A stretch of DNA of 52,267 bases, taken from positions 1 to 52,267 of the forward strand of contig NZ_AKJX01000284.1 in NCBI RefSeq assembly GCF_000276605.1. Reading direction: 5' to 3'. This stretch comes from Acidovorax sp. CF316 (lineage in GTDB: Bacteria > Pseudomonadota > Gammaproteobacteria > Burkholderiales > Burkholderiaceae_C). Positions 31,173 through 42,315 of the stretch are shown here, piece by piece. The position numbers and the translations under genes are program-made. The notes beneath the pieces were generated by a model. That model searched no databases and was not told the origin of the DNA. It worked only from the letters and a program-made list of their open reading frames with translations. Position 1 is the first letter of the stretch. Each line of letters begins with the position of its first letter.

Positions 31173-31766
31173 ATGTCTACTGGAGGCTGGATTTTGTCGG
31201 CGGTGTTGGTGGTCGTGTTCGTATGGGCCATCGTGATCTACAACCGCCTCGTGCAATTGCGCAACCGCATTGCCAACGCGTTCGCACAGATCGACGTGCA
31301 GCTCAAGCGGCGCTACGACCTGATCCCCAACCTGGTGGAGGTGGCGCGCGGCTACATGGCGCACGAGGCCTCCACGCTCGAGGCCGTGGTCAAGGCGCGC
31401 GGCAACGCGCAGACCGCAGCCACCGCGGCCCGTGCAACGCCGGCCAGTGCCAGCGCGCTGGGTGCGCTGGCCACGGCCGAGGGTGTGCTCGGCGGCAGCC
31501 TGGGCCGGCTGATGGCCCTGGCCGAGGCCTACCCTGACCTCAAGGCCGATGCTTCCATGCAATCGCTGAGCGAAGAACTCACCAGCACCGAGAACCGCCT
31601 GGGGTTTGCGCGCCAGGCCTACAACGACCAGGTGCTGGAGTTCAACGACAAGGCCCAGCAGTTCCCCGACCTGGTCGTGGCGCGCCTGTTGGGTTTCGTG
31701 AGCTCGCCCATGCTCGAATCGACACAAAGCGCCGAGGAGCGCAGCACGCCCAAAGTCCAGTTCTGA
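31173..31766 (+). CDS. lemA: LemA family protein
   Basis: 197 residues. One N-terminal membrane helix (about 5-24) is followed by the LemA helical domain: YNRLVQLRNRIANAFAQIDV, LKRRYDLIPNLVEVARGYM, TENRLGFARQAYNDQV. The bulk faces the outside of the inner membrane in this family. It is followed after 29 bp by an M48 metalloprotease gene, a pairing seen in many bacteria, where LemA-type proteins are thought to act with HtpX/M48 proteases in membrane quality control. Start fixed by GGAGGTG. Confidence 0.93.
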   Translation: MSTGGWILSAVLVVVFVWAIVIYNRLVQLRNRIANAFAQIDVQLKRRYDLIPNLVEVARGYMAHEASTLEAVVKARGNAQTAATAARATPASASALGALATAEGVLGGSLGRLMALAEAYPDLKADASMQSLSEELTSTENRLGFARQAYNDQVLEFNDKAQQFPDLVVARLLGFVSSPMLESTQSAEERSTPKVQF

Positions 31767-31795
31767 GCAGTCCGCGCAACCGCGAGGGCTGACCC

Positions 31796-32896
31796 ATGAA
31801 ATTCTGGAACCAACAAGAGAACGCGCGCAGCGAAACGCGCCGTCTGCTGCTGGGCTTTGCCATCGCCGTGGCGCTGCTGGTGGCCGCCGTGCACGGGGCG
31901 CTGGTGGTGGCCTGGCTGCTGATGGCGGCTGTGCTGCCCGGCAACCTGCCCTACCCTGCGGGCTTTCTGGCCGTCAACGTGGGCGTGTCGCTGATGCTCA
32001 TCCTGGGCGGCTGGTGGGTGGAAACATCCAACCTGCGGGCTGGCGGCGTCAGGCTGGCCACGCGCGCCGGCGCGCGCGAGCTGCGGCCCTCGATCTCGCA
32101 CGCCGAGCAGCGGCTGGCCAATATCGTCGATGAGCTGTGCATTGCCGCCAACATGCGCCGCCCGCAGGTGATGGTGGTGCCGCGCGTCGACGCCATCAAC
32201 GCCTTTGCCGCCGGCTGGGACGAGAAGGATGCGGTGGTGGCCGTCACGCAGGGCGCGCTCGACTACCTCGACCGCGACGAGCTGCAGGGCATGGTGGCCC
32301 ACGAGCTGAGCCACCTGCACGAGGGCGACACGCGCCTGAAGATGCAGCTGGCGGGCATGGTGTTCGGGCTGGAGCTGGTCTACAACTTTGGCGACACGCT
32401 GCGCGAGCGGCGCGGCCTGGCCTGGTGGTTCGGCTCGGCCATCATGCTGGCAGGCTTTGCCGGCTGGCTCACGGGGCGCATGCTCAAGGCCGCCGTCTCG
32501 CGCCAGCGCGAGTACCTGGCCGATGCCCGCGCCGTGCAGTGGACGCGCAGCAAGGAGGGCCTGGGCGGCGTGCTGCGCAAGGTGATGGGCCAGCACCGCG
32601 ACACGCCCGCGGGCTATGCCCAGGACCACCGCCACACCGGTCTGGCCTTGCCCTCCGTGCAGCACATGCTGCTGGTGGACGTGGAAGGCGGCAGCCGGCT
32701 GGAGCGCCGGCTCGACACCCACCCCACGCTCGAAGACCGCGTGCGGCGTGTCTATGGCCGGCCCATGCAGCCGCTGGCGGTATCGCCCGTGACCGTGGAG
32801 CCCGAGTCCGCGCGGCGCGGCAGCGCGGCCACCGGCGTGGTACCGGGGGCACCTACCATCGCGTCCCTGGTGGACCCGTTCGCGCGCTTTACCTGA
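31796..32896 (+). CDS. M48-family membrane metalloprotease
   Basis: 366 residues. Two N-terminal helices (about 17-45 and 55-75), the zinc motif H169-E-L-S-H173 in MVAHELSHLHEGD, a third helix near 210-230, and the third ligand Glu in SRQREYLADARAV. This is the HtpX/Ste24-like M48 layout, with a longer C-terminal tail (SLVDPFARFT end). Family role: degradation of damaged membrane proteins, active site on the cytoplasmic side. It is co-transcribed with lemA, 29 bp upstream. Confidence 0.93.
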   Translation: MKFWNQQENARSETRRLLLGFAIAVALLVAAVHGALVVAWLLMAAVLPGNLPYPAGFLAVNVGVSLMLILGGWWVETSNLRAGGVRLATRAGARELRPSISHAEQRLANIVDELCIAANMRRPQVMVVPRVDAINAFAAGWDEKDAVVAVTQGALDYLDRDELQGMVAHELSHLHEGDTRLKMQLAGMVFGLELVYNFGDTLRERRGLAWWFGSAIMLAGFAGWLTGRMLKAAVSRQREYLADARAVQWTRSKEGLGGVLRKVMGQHRDTPAGYAQDHRHTGLALPSVQHMLLVDVEGGSRLERRLDTHPTLEDRVRRVYGRPMQPLAVSPVTVEPESARRGSAATGVVPGAPTIASLVDPFARFT

Positions 32897-33078
32897 CGCA
32901 ACCGTCCCTGCGGGCCCACCGGCGGCCCCAGTGCGCAAACGCGGCGTCGGCCTACGCAGCCGATGGGCGTCTTCGGCGACCCTCGGGTTTCCTGCGCCCC
33001 CGAAGGGCGTGCGGGAAACCCGCACCCGCCATCGACCATTGCAAACAGTTGCTGGCGTTTTGGGAACCCGGTGCCACA

Positions 33079-34395
33079 ATGCAACAACACGTATTGTTAC
33101 AAACACGCATGCACCACGACGAGGAACTACTGCAACTGCTGCCCGCAGCGGCACTGGTGGTGACGCCGGCCGGGGCCATTCTGCGGGCCAATGCGGCTGG
33201 CGTGGCCCTGCTGGAGGCCGACAGCGAGCAGGCCCTGCTGGGCCGCATCCTGGGCCACTTCGTGCACCCCATGGACAAGGCGCGCTCCAGCCAGCGCATC
33301 GAGCGCGTGAAACAGCCCGACCACGCGGGGCGGCCCAACAAGTCCTCCGAGTTCCGCGTGCGCACCGACAAGGGCCAGCTGCGCATGGTGCTGGTGGCCA
33401 GCGTGGCCATCGAATGGCAGGGCGCACCGGCCCTGCTGATGTGCGGCATGGACATGACGCACCAGAGCGAGATCCAGGACCAGTTGCGCGAAAGCGAGCA
33501 CAACTTCCGGCGCCTGTTCGACAACATGCAGGACGTGTACTACCGCACCGACGCCCTGGGGGTGGTGCAGCACGTGGGGCCCGGGGTGCGCCGCGTGCTG
33601 GGCTACGAGCCGCACGAGATCGAGGGCCGCACGGCCGAGTCGTACTACCCGCAGAGCAAGGACCGCGACGCCTTCAAGGCCGCCATCCAGGAAAAGGGCG
33701 AGGTCGCCGACTTTCCGGGGCAGATGGTGCGGCGCGACGGCGTGGTGATCGACATCTCCATCAGCAGCCACGCCCTCTACGACCACCAGGGCCAGTTTGC
33801 CGGGGTGGAGGGCATCTACCGCGACGTGACGCAGCGCAAGAACCTGGAGCGCGAACTGCACCGCCTGGCCACCACCGACATGCTGACCGGCATGGCCAAC
33901 CGCCGCGCCTTCCTGGAAACGGCCGAGGCCGCCTACCACGCAGCGCGCGAGCATGGCACGCCGCTCACTCTGCTGATGCTGGACGTGGACCACTTCAAGT
34001 CCATCAACGACCGCTTCGGCCACCTGGAGGGCGACCGCGCCCTGGTGGCCTTTGCCCGCGCTGTGATGGAAGGGCTGCGCCCCGGCGATGCGGTGGGCCG
34101 CCTGGGGGGCGAGGAATTCGGCGTGCTGTTGCAGGGCACCACGCTGGCCCAGGGCCATGAGGTGGCCGTGCGGCTGCTCAACTGCGTGCGCACGCTGGAG
34201 CTGGCAGGCATGGATGCAGGCGCCAGCCACCGCTACCGCATCACCGCCAGCATGGGCCTGGGCACGCTCAGGGGCAGCGACCGCAGCCTGCGCGACCTGC
34301 TGGACCGGGCCGACCAGGCGCTCTACCAGGCCAAGCGCGAGGGGCGCGACCGGATTGCACTGGCCGATGCCGACCTGGACAGCCCGGGCTATTGA
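33079..34395 (+). CDS. PAS-domain diguanylate cyclase
   Basis: 438 residues from ATG 33079; ATG 33109 is an equally possible start. Two PAS domains (about 18-130 and 145-265; the second has EHNFRRLFDNMQDVYYRTDA) precede a GGDEF domain starting at TTDMLTGMANRRAF. The active-site loop is GGEEF (about 343-347), intact for c-di-GMP synthesis, and the inhibitory I-site R-P-G-D lies exactly five residues before it. No membrane segment, so it is a cytoplasmic sensor cyclase. No gene within 180 bp on the same strand. Confidence 0.93.
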   Translation: MQQHVLLQTRMHHDEELLQLLPAAALVVTPAGAILRANAAGVALLEADSEQALLGRILGHFVHPMDKARSSQRIERVKQPDHAGRPNKSSEFRVRTDKGQLRMVLVASVAIEWQGAPALLMCGMDMTHQSEIQDQLRESEHNFRRLFDNMQDVYYRTDALGVVQHVGPGVRRVLGYEPHEIEGRTAESYYPQSKDRDAFKAAIQEKGEVADFPGQMVRRDGVVIDISISSHALYDHQGQFAGVEGIYRDVTQRKNLERELHRLATTDMLTGMANRRAFLETAEAAYHAAREHGTPLTLLMLDVDHFKSINDRFGHLEGDRALVAFARAVMEGLRPGDAVGRLGGEEFGVLLQGTTLAQGHEVAVRLLNCVRTLELAGMDAGASHRYRITASMGLGTLRGSDRSLRDLLDRADQALYQAKREGRDRIALADADLDSPGY

Positions 34396-34416
34396 GCGGC
34401 CGGCCGCACCAGGGGC

Positions 34417-35835
34417 CTAGAAATCGAACACCGCCGCGCCCATGCCATAGCGCCCCTGCAGCGTGGTGGCCAGCACCCCCAGGCAGAACATGGCGTACAG
34501 CAGGACGAATGCCCGGTGAACGGGGAGCGGTGGAGACTCTACCGGCGCCAGGCGCACGGGCCCCAGGGCGGCCGCCAGCAGCATGGCGGGGATGATGAAG
34601 TACCGCCCCTGCAGGCCCTCGATGACGCGTACGGGATAGGGGTTCCAGGTCACGGCGAGCGCAAAGAAGGCCAGCATCGCGCTGCCAAGGGCGGCAAGCA
34701 CCAGCGTGGCACGGATGGCGAGATCGGCCTTCTGGTAGCGGGTTGCCGCCACGGTCAGAAGGGCCGCCAGCAGCAGGCCGCAGCCGATGGTGGCCAGGGC
34801 AAAGCGGGGAATCGGCGCGTCGGCCCAGCCCAGGTTGCCCACGAACGATGAGACGATCAGGTGGCCCTGGAACGGATCGGCGATGGTCCGCCCCACCAGA
34901 CGCAGGAACTCCACCGGCTCGCGCAGGTAGGCGCCGATGATCTGCCCCGTGGAGAGCGCACGCACCACGCGGCCGTCCTGGGTGTGGATCATTCCGTACA
35001 GGGTCCACCCGGCGCTGGCTGCCAGCAGGGTGGCCGTTGCCGCCAGCCGCTGCCAGGACCTGTGCCGAAGCAGCAGCACCATGGGCAGCAGCACGATGGG
35101 AATGAGGTTGGTGCGCGAGGTGACCAACAGGAAGATGGCGCCATAGAACGCGAACGCCTGCCAGCGCGTGGCCTTGCCCTCTTGCCACTGCTGCAGAAAC
35201 AGGGACAGCACCAGCAGCGCCAGCGCAAAGCACAGCCCGTCGATGGTGGGCGAGATGATCTGGAACAGTGCCATGGGCATCAGCACCAGGGCCTGCACCA
35301 GCAAGGAGGGCCGCCCGATCTGCCAGGCCCAGAAGACCAGGCCGAACACCAGCAGGGTGACCAGCATGCGGGTGAGCTGGTAGCTGTGGCCCATGGAAAG
35401 ATCGAGCTCCCGCGACAGCTTGAGCCCCAGCGCATGCGGCAGGTAGATGAAGGGGGCGTAATAGCCTGTGGCCGCCGCGTTGACGAAGACCTCATCGTCC
35501 ATCCAGTCGAACCGCGTCGCCTCGCTCATGAGCCATGTCGGCGACAGGCTCGTGTCCCGGTGCGGTCCCACGATCTTCTGCATCCACTGCGAGAACTGGA
35601 AGAAATGGATGTCCACCCAGCCCCCCGTGCGGTCCTGCACGCCGGGCTCCTGGCCCTTGAGCAGCGGTTGGCCGTGGGCCACCATGTCGGCCCGCAGCAG
35701 GTGCACGATCTCATCGGGCGACTGGAAGGCCGGAATCAGTTGCATCATGCCGCAGGCAATCGCAAAACCCAGCGCAAACCACGCCGTGCGCAAGGTACGC
35801 AGACCGGCTTTCCCCCTCCCCTCCAGGGAGAACAT
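34417..35835 (-). CDS. DUF2142 multi-pass membrane protein
   Basis: 472 residues from ATG 35835; the frame also opens at a TTG at 35871. About ten to twelve membrane helices, with a large first periplasmic loop (about 40-130) holding FQSPDEIVHLLRADMVAHGQ, the PDE-x-x-H pattern of the DUF2142 family. These are glycosyltransferase-like (GT-C fold) inner-membrane proteins of unknown substrate; the Asp-Glu after the first helix matches the catalytic position in that fold. No polysaccharide genes flank it, so it appears to be an isolated gene. Divergent from the exonuclease gene. Confidence 0.85.
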   Translation of the reverse strand: MFSLEGRGKAGLRTLRTAWFALGFAIACGMMQLIPAFQSPDEIVHLLRADMVAHGQPLLKGQEPGVQDRTGGWVDIHFFQFSQWMQKIVGPHRDTSLSPTWLMSEATRFDWMDDEVFVNAAATGYYAPFIYLPHALGLKLSRELDLSMGHSYQLTRMLVTLLVFGLVFWAWQIGRPSLLVQALVLMPMALFQIISPTIDGLCFALALLVLSLFLQQWQEGKATRWQAFAFYGAIFLLVTSRTNLIPIVLLPMVLLLRHRSWQRLAATATLLAASAGWTLYGMIHTQDGRVVRALSTGQIIGAYLREPVEFLRLVGRTIADPFQGHLIVSSFVGNLGWADAPIPRFALATIGCGLLLAALLTVAATRYQKADLAIRATLVLAALGSAMLAFFALAVTWNPYPVRVIEGLQGRYFIIPAMLLAAALGPVRLAPVESPPLPVHRAFVLLYAMFCLGVLATTLQGRYGMGAAVFDF

Positions 35836-36127
35836 ACGAGGCCAGCCGGAAAGGTCAGGGCGCAAAAACAATAAAGACAGTCTTCAAGAAAAAAACAGAC
35901 AGCGACGATCCCGGCTGGCAAGAAAGATCTTAGCCACGCAGGCCGTCCGCTTGATGGCGTGCAGCGCTCAATTGCGCGTCAGGCGTGACCTACATCACCA
36001 GAACCGAGGTTTTGTACCGTGGCGGCCCGGGGCACCAACCCGCAGCCGCCGGGAACCGGAACATGATGGCAGGCAGGGAAGCCTCCTGCAATCGCACTTG
36101 CATTTGGAATCATTTCTACAATACCCC

Positions 36128-36742
36128 ATGAGCCCCCCACACACCGCACGCGCCACACCCGGCAAGGAAGAGATCGCACTGCTGGCCCCCTTCGAACGAC
36201 TGGGGCCCGACCGCATCGCCCTGGTGACCACCGCCGAACAGGCCCACCAGGCCGGCGAGGAGCTGGCCGCCAGCACGGCCTGGGGCTTCGACACCGAGTC
36301 CAAGCCCACCTTTGTGCAGGGCGAGGTCTCCGACGGCCCGCACGTGGTGCAGCTGTCAACGCTCCACAAGGCCTGGGTGTTCCAGCTGCACGACCGCGAC
36401 TGCCGCCACCTGGTGGCGCAGCTGCTGGCCCGCCCCGGCGTGACCAAGGCGGGATTTGGCCTGGGCGACGACAAGAAACGCATACAGGCCAAACTGGGCG
36501 TGGTGCCCGAGGACGTGCTGGAGCTCAACCACGTGTTCCGCCAGCAAGGCTACCGCAAGGACATGGGCGTCAAGGGCGCGGTGGCCGTGCTGTTCAACCA
36601 GCGCTTCATCAAGTCCAAGAAGGCCGCCACCTCCAACTGGGCCAACCCGAAGCTCACCGAGTCGCAGCTGGTGTACGCCGCCAACGATGCCTATGCGGCG
36701 GCGCGCGTGTACCACGCACTGGGCCTGCCGGCAGGCACCTGA
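36128..36742 (+). CDS. 3'-5' exonuclease (RNase D/WRN-like, DnaQ fold)
   Basis: 204 residues from ATG 36128. The DEDD exonuclease residues are visible: WGFDTESKPTF (D and E), FGLGDDKKR for the second motif, and YAANDAYAA for the Y-x-x-x-D motif. Only the nuclease domain is present; there is no HRDC domain as in RNase D. Role: trimming of RNA or DNA 3' ends. The 292-bp region upstream (35836-36127), shared with the divergent DUF2142 gene, shows no other gene. Confidence 0.85.
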   Translation: MSPPHTARATPGKEEIALLAPFERLGPDRIALVTTAEQAHQAGEELAASTAWGFDTESKPTFVQGEVSDGPHVVQLSTLHKAWVFQLHDRDCRHLVAQLLARPGVTKAGFGLGDDKKRIQAKLGVVPEDVLELNHVFRQQGYRKDMGVKGAVAVLFNQRFIKSKKAATSNWANPKLTESQLVYAANDAYAAARVYHALGLPAGT

Positions 36743-36798
36743 GGCATCTGCGGCATCGCTACACTGCGGCAGGAAAATTCCTGCACCAGGGGCCATCC

Positions 36799-37977
36799 AT
36801 GATCTTCGACTCCGCGGATTACTACTTCATCGACTTCCAGACCGATCTGCCCAAGGAGGCCGCGGGCACGCGCATCGGGATGTACCTCGCCTGGCTCACC
36901 CTGCGCGGACTCGGCGGCGAGGGTGTCAACGGCTACCTGGACGACCTGCGCGCACGGCGCATGTCCTGCGCGGATTTTCTGTTCGATGCCTGCGACGGCA
37001 AGTTCGGCACGCAGGACGTGAACGGCGAGGGCCTGGCCTTCACCGAGCACTACTACACGGCGCAGTTCAACGACGACTTCGACGCCGTGTTTGCCGGCGA
37101 ATTCAGCCGCACCGGGCATGACCTCGACGATTCGTGCAGCGTGCGCGGCAACTGGCACAACTACGACCGCCTGGCCCTGGTGCTGAATCGGCGCCTGCAG
37201 GGCTGGCGCGCACTGCGCGACCAGGTGGCATGGCCGGTGCTGCCCGCCCTGGACGGCGTGTACTCGGCCGTGCTGCGCGCCCTGCAGCCCTTCATGCAGG
37301 CCAAGGGCTTCGTGCACGACCCGGTCAACGAGCCCGAGATGACCGATGCGCCCTCACCTGAGCGCGTAGGACACCTGTACTGCAGTGATTTCCCTGGCGG
37401 CAAGCACTGGCTGCTCGTCGTGGTCAGGTCGACGCCGCAGAACACCCTCACGCTGGCGCTGACGGTGGCATCGCGCCTGGACGCGGTGGCCGAGCGCATC
37501 CGCGATCATGGCCTGCCCGAGTATTTCAACGACACGCCCGAGAGCCCCCTGCCCTACACCGCCCTCCTGCGCCTGCCACACTGGCTGCGCGGCGACCCGG
37601 AACTGCTCGTGGAGAGCGATGGCGATGGCAACACCGCGCTCGTGCTGCGCGGACCCCAGGGCCTGGCGAAGACCGTTCTCCAACTGGCGCAGCGCTGCGA
37701 AACCGTGCTCGCCCCCTTGCTGGACCAGCTGGCCACCGTGCAGGGCCTCGATGCCGTGCGCTGCACGCGCCCGCTGTCGGAGTCCATCCTCTACACCGAC
37801 CCGTACAACCGCCTCGCGCTGTCCACCGCGGAGGCGGCGGGCAACCCGCGCATCCTGGAACTGTGCGACGAGCTCGAGGCCCTGGGCAGCGACCCGCAGG
37901 CCCCGGGCTCGCGCATGTTCTACCCGAACCTGATGGCGCACATCCACCTGGTGCGGGAACGGAACACCCGCGCGTAA
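36799..37977 (+). CDS. DUF7832-like protein of unknown function
   Basis: 392 residues, soluble. The first 100 residues (MIFDSADYYFIDFQTDLPKE, then GTRIGMYLAWLTLRGLGGEG) match the pattern of the DUF7832 family, which often occurs in polymorphic-toxin neighbourhoods. The remaining 290 residues do not resemble any family I recognise; they include HLYCSDFPGGKHWLLVVV and TDPYNRLALSTAEA. Starts 56 bp after the exonuclease gene on the same strand and may share its transcript. Function unknown. Confidence 0.7.
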   Translation: MIFDSADYYFIDFQTDLPKEAAGTRIGMYLAWLTLRGLGGEGVNGYLDDLRARRMSCADFLFDACDGKFGTQDVNGEGLAFTEHYYTAQFNDDFDAVFAGEFSRTGHDLDDSCSVRGNWHNYDRLALVLNRRLQGWRALRDQVAWPVLPALDGVYSAVLRALQPFMQAKGFVHDPVNEPEMTDAPSPERVGHLYCSDFPGGKHWLLVVVRSTPQNTLTLALTVASRLDAVAERIRDHGLPEYFNDTPESPLPYTALLRLPHWLRGDPELLVESDGDGNTALVLRGPQGLAKTVLQLAQRCETVLAPLLDQLATVQGLDAVRCTRPLSESILYTDPYNRLALSTAEAAGNPRILELCDELEALGSDPQAPGSRMFYPNLMAHIHLVRERNTRA

Positions 37978-37981
37978 AAGC

Positions 37982-40167
<2,186 letters not shown>

Positions 40168-40176
40168 TGCACTTCC

Positions 40177-40812
40177 ATGGCAAGCCGCAGTTCCACCAAG
40201 AGCACTACCTCCCCCCCGCCCGCCGAGGCCACCGACCGGCGCCAGGAGATCTTGAACGCCGCCCTGGCCTGCGCCGCGCAGGCAGGGGTGGAGGCGGTCT
40301 CCATCGACGGCGTACGGGCACGCTGCGGCGCCAGCGTGGGCAGCATCTACCACCACTTCGGCAGCAGGGAGGGCATCGTCGCGGCGCTGTTCTTCGACAT
40401 CTTCCACACACAGTCGCGCAGCATCCAGGCCCAACTCGATGCCTCCGTCGGTGTGGAGGCCGGCGTGCAGGCCCTGGTCAGCGGCTACCTGGATTGGGTG
40501 GTGGCGCAGCCCGTGCAGGCGCGCTTTCTGTTCCAGGCACGCGGCTCGGTCGCCGCCGGCCCGCGCAGCGCCGAACTGGCCGAGGCCGCACGCGGCCGCA
40601 ACCGGGCGCTGGTGGCCTGGTTCGAGCCGCACCGCCAGGGCGGTGCACTGCGCAACCTGCCCTGCGAGCTCATGCCCTCGTTGGTGATGGGCCCGGTGCA
40701 GAGCTATTGCCGCGCCTGGCTGTCGGACCGCGCCGGCCAGGGCGCCCTGCCCTCGCCAGACATCTACCGCAGCGAACTGGCGGCGGCGGCGTGGCGCGCA
40801 GTGCGCGCCTGA
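40177..40812 (+). CDS. TetR/AcrR-family regulator
   Basis: 211 residues. The N-terminal HTH is clear: RRQEILNAALACAAQAGVEA, then IDGVRARCGASVGSIYHHFG. The C-terminal ligand domain has no recognised subfamily. It is divergent from fadH with three palindromes in the gap, so it is probably an acyl-CoA- or fatty-acid-responsive repressor of fadH and of itself; the ligand is inference. Confidence 0.93.
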   Translation: MASRSSTKSTTSPPPAEATDRRQEILNAALACAAQAGVEAVSIDGVRARCGASVGSIYHHFGSREGIVAALFFDIFHTQSRSIQAQLDASVGVEAGVQALVSGYLDWVVAQPVQARFLFQARGSVAAGPRSAELAEAARGRNRALVAWFEPHRQGGALRNLPCELMPSLVMGPVQSYCRAWLSDRAGQGALPSPDIYRSELAAAAWRAVRA

Positions 40813-40819
40813 AGCCCCT

Positions 40820-41215
40820 TCAACCGACCGCACCGCGCTGGCGACCGACCACCCGGTGCACCAGCCAGAAGAGCAAGGCACCCACCGGCCCGATGACCAG
40901 CAGGTTCCACAGCGGCATGAACAGCAGGCCGAGCGCCGCCGTCGAGCCCTTGGGGGCGCTGAAGACGCTGTAGTGCATGAACCCGTCCGCCACAAGGCAT
41001 GCCGCGGCTGCCCCGAGCCCCCACACCGCATGGCGGCCCCGTGCCAGCAGAGCGGCGATGGCGTAGGGGGTGCACGACCAGAGAAGCAGGCCGATGAGAA
41101 AGCCGATGGCGTCCATGCCGCCCTCGGCCTTGAAAAAAACGGTGTAGAGGTGCAGCACCACGCCCGCGCCGCTCAGGGCGAGGGTGATAGGCTTCAAGGC
41201 AATGGAGGGTGGCAT
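40820..41215 (-). CDS. Four-helix membrane protein, unknown
   Basis: 131 residues from ATG 41215. Hydrophobic segments at about 8-27, 36-56, 65-83 and 96-120, with the fixed motif HLYTVFFKAEGGMDAIGF between the first two. I do not recognise a family with confidence. It converges with the TetR gene (7 bp apart) and follows the SUKH-like gene on the same strand by 68 bp. Confidence 0.68.
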   Translation of the reverse strand: MPPSIALKPITLALSGAGVVLHLYTVFFKAEGGMDAIGFLIGLLLWSCTPYAIAALLARGRHAVWGLGAAAACLVADGFMHYSVFSAPKGSTAALGLLFMPLWNLLVIGPVGALLFWLVHRVVGRQRGAVG

Positions 41216-41283
41216 TGCGCTCTCCGGCAAGTGCTTCACGGTGTCGGCCGATGATATCCGCGGTGGCCGGGGCGCAGTGCGCC

Positions 41284-41964
41284 TTATCCGAGGTACTCGC
41301 CTTCGTCGAACTGCCGCTGCACACGGCGCGTCGCCGCCTGCACATGGGCCGCGAGCATGCCATCCAGGCCGATGCCGGTGAGCGTTTTCTGGCAGGCTGG
41401 CAGGTAGCGCGCCGCCCATTCGTCGCCATCGCAATCGTGCTCGTAGACCACGTTGTGGAAAGCCCCTTGCGCATCGAAGACCAGCAGCGTCCGGTCTTCA
41501 TAGCGGTGGTGGGCCCAGCCGAAAACCACGTACTCGCGGGTCAGCACGTCCTGCGAAGCGGGTTTCAAGCCGCTGAATTCCTCGCGGCTGCCGAAGGTGC
41601 ACAAGGCCCCCATCAGGCTGGGCCAGGCCGGATCGACGTCGCCTCGGTCGGCCCAGGACAGCAGATCGTCGATGGCGAGCAGGTCGATGTGGGCCATGCG
41701 GTACCCGTCCAGAAACCGGAAGCCGCCCATCGCCGCATAAAGTGTCTTGAGCGGCTCGGGCACCGGCATGCAGATGCGGGCCTGCAGCCGCTCGATGGCC
41801 TCAGGCGCCTCGCACGGGTAGTGGGTCACCTCGAATGCAGATTCGAAGTCCTCTGCGGTGTCTTCGTCCTCCATCTCGGCCACCTGGGACCCCAGAGCCT
41901 TCACCGTAGAGGCGTGTTGTGCGAGCGCTGCCGTGAGCAACGGAAAAGAATGGTTGTCGGGCAT
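41284..41964 (-). CDS. SMI1/KNR4 (SUKH)-like protein
   Basis: 226 residues from ATG 41964; a GTG at 41982 would add six residues. The middle has the SUKH pattern: LKTLYAAMGGFRFLDGYRMA, HIDLLAIDDLLSW, then FGSREEFSGLK and a FGWAHHRYEDRTLLVFD strand set. SUKH proteins are commonly immunity proteins of contact-dependent toxins, though many stand alone. No toxin gene is adjacent here. Soluble, cytoplasmic. Confidence 0.65.
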   Translation of the reverse strand: MPDNHSFPLLTAALAQHASTVKALGSQVAEMEDEDTAEDFESAFEVTHYPCEAPEAIERLQARICMPVPEPLKTLYAAMGGFRFLDGYRMAHIDLLAIDDLLSWADRGDVDPAWPSLMGALCTFGSREEFSGLKPASQDVLTREYVVFGWAHHRYEDRTLLVFDAQGAFHNVVYEHDCDGDEWAARYLPACQKTLTGIGLDGMLAAHVQAATRRVQRQFDEGEYLG

Positions 41965-42072
41965 TGTTTTCGGTGCGGACACGCGGTCTCGCCGTGGCTT
42001 GCAAGTTCAATTATCGAGTGCGGTAAAAACTGCCAGCCCGCCTGCGCTGCAGGCCGGCGCCGCAACGTACCT

Positions 42073-42315
42073 TCAATAGTGAGGCGGCAACTCGTCGCGC
42101 AGGTTGCGCGGTGCCCCGCCCGCACCACCATCCGGCGCCTGCTGGCGCAGCTGGATGACCTCCTGCGTGAGCCGGTCGATCAGCTCCTGCTGGCGGTAGA
42201 TGGTCAGGTTGAGCTGGTCCAGCAGGTCCTCGGTGAAGCTGGCCTTGATCTCCAGGCTCTCCAGCCGCTCGACGATGCGCTGCTGGTTCGCGTCCGGAAC
42301 CGAGGTCGGCTCCAT
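42073..42315 (-). CDS. slyX: SlyX-family coiled-coil protein
   Basis: 80 residues: RIVERLESLEIKASFTEDLL and DQLNLTIYRQQELIDRLTQE form a single long amphipathic helix, ending in the PPHY terminus that is a SlyX hallmark. Its ATG overlaps the stop of the aminotransferase gene upstream (ATGA at 42314 region: start 42313-42315, stop 42315-42317), so translation is coupled. Function of SlyX is unknown. Confidence 0.92.
   Translation of the reverse strand: MEPTSVPDANQQRIVERLESLEIKASFTEDLLDQLNLTIYRQQELIDRLTQEVIQLRQQAPDGGAGGAPRNLRDELPPHY

Noticed and set aside
32897..33078. Possible riboswitch or c-di-GMP element in the leader of the diguanylate cyclase
   Set aside because: The 182-bp region is GC-rich with a few weak hairpins but shows no conserved riboswitch core that I could identify.
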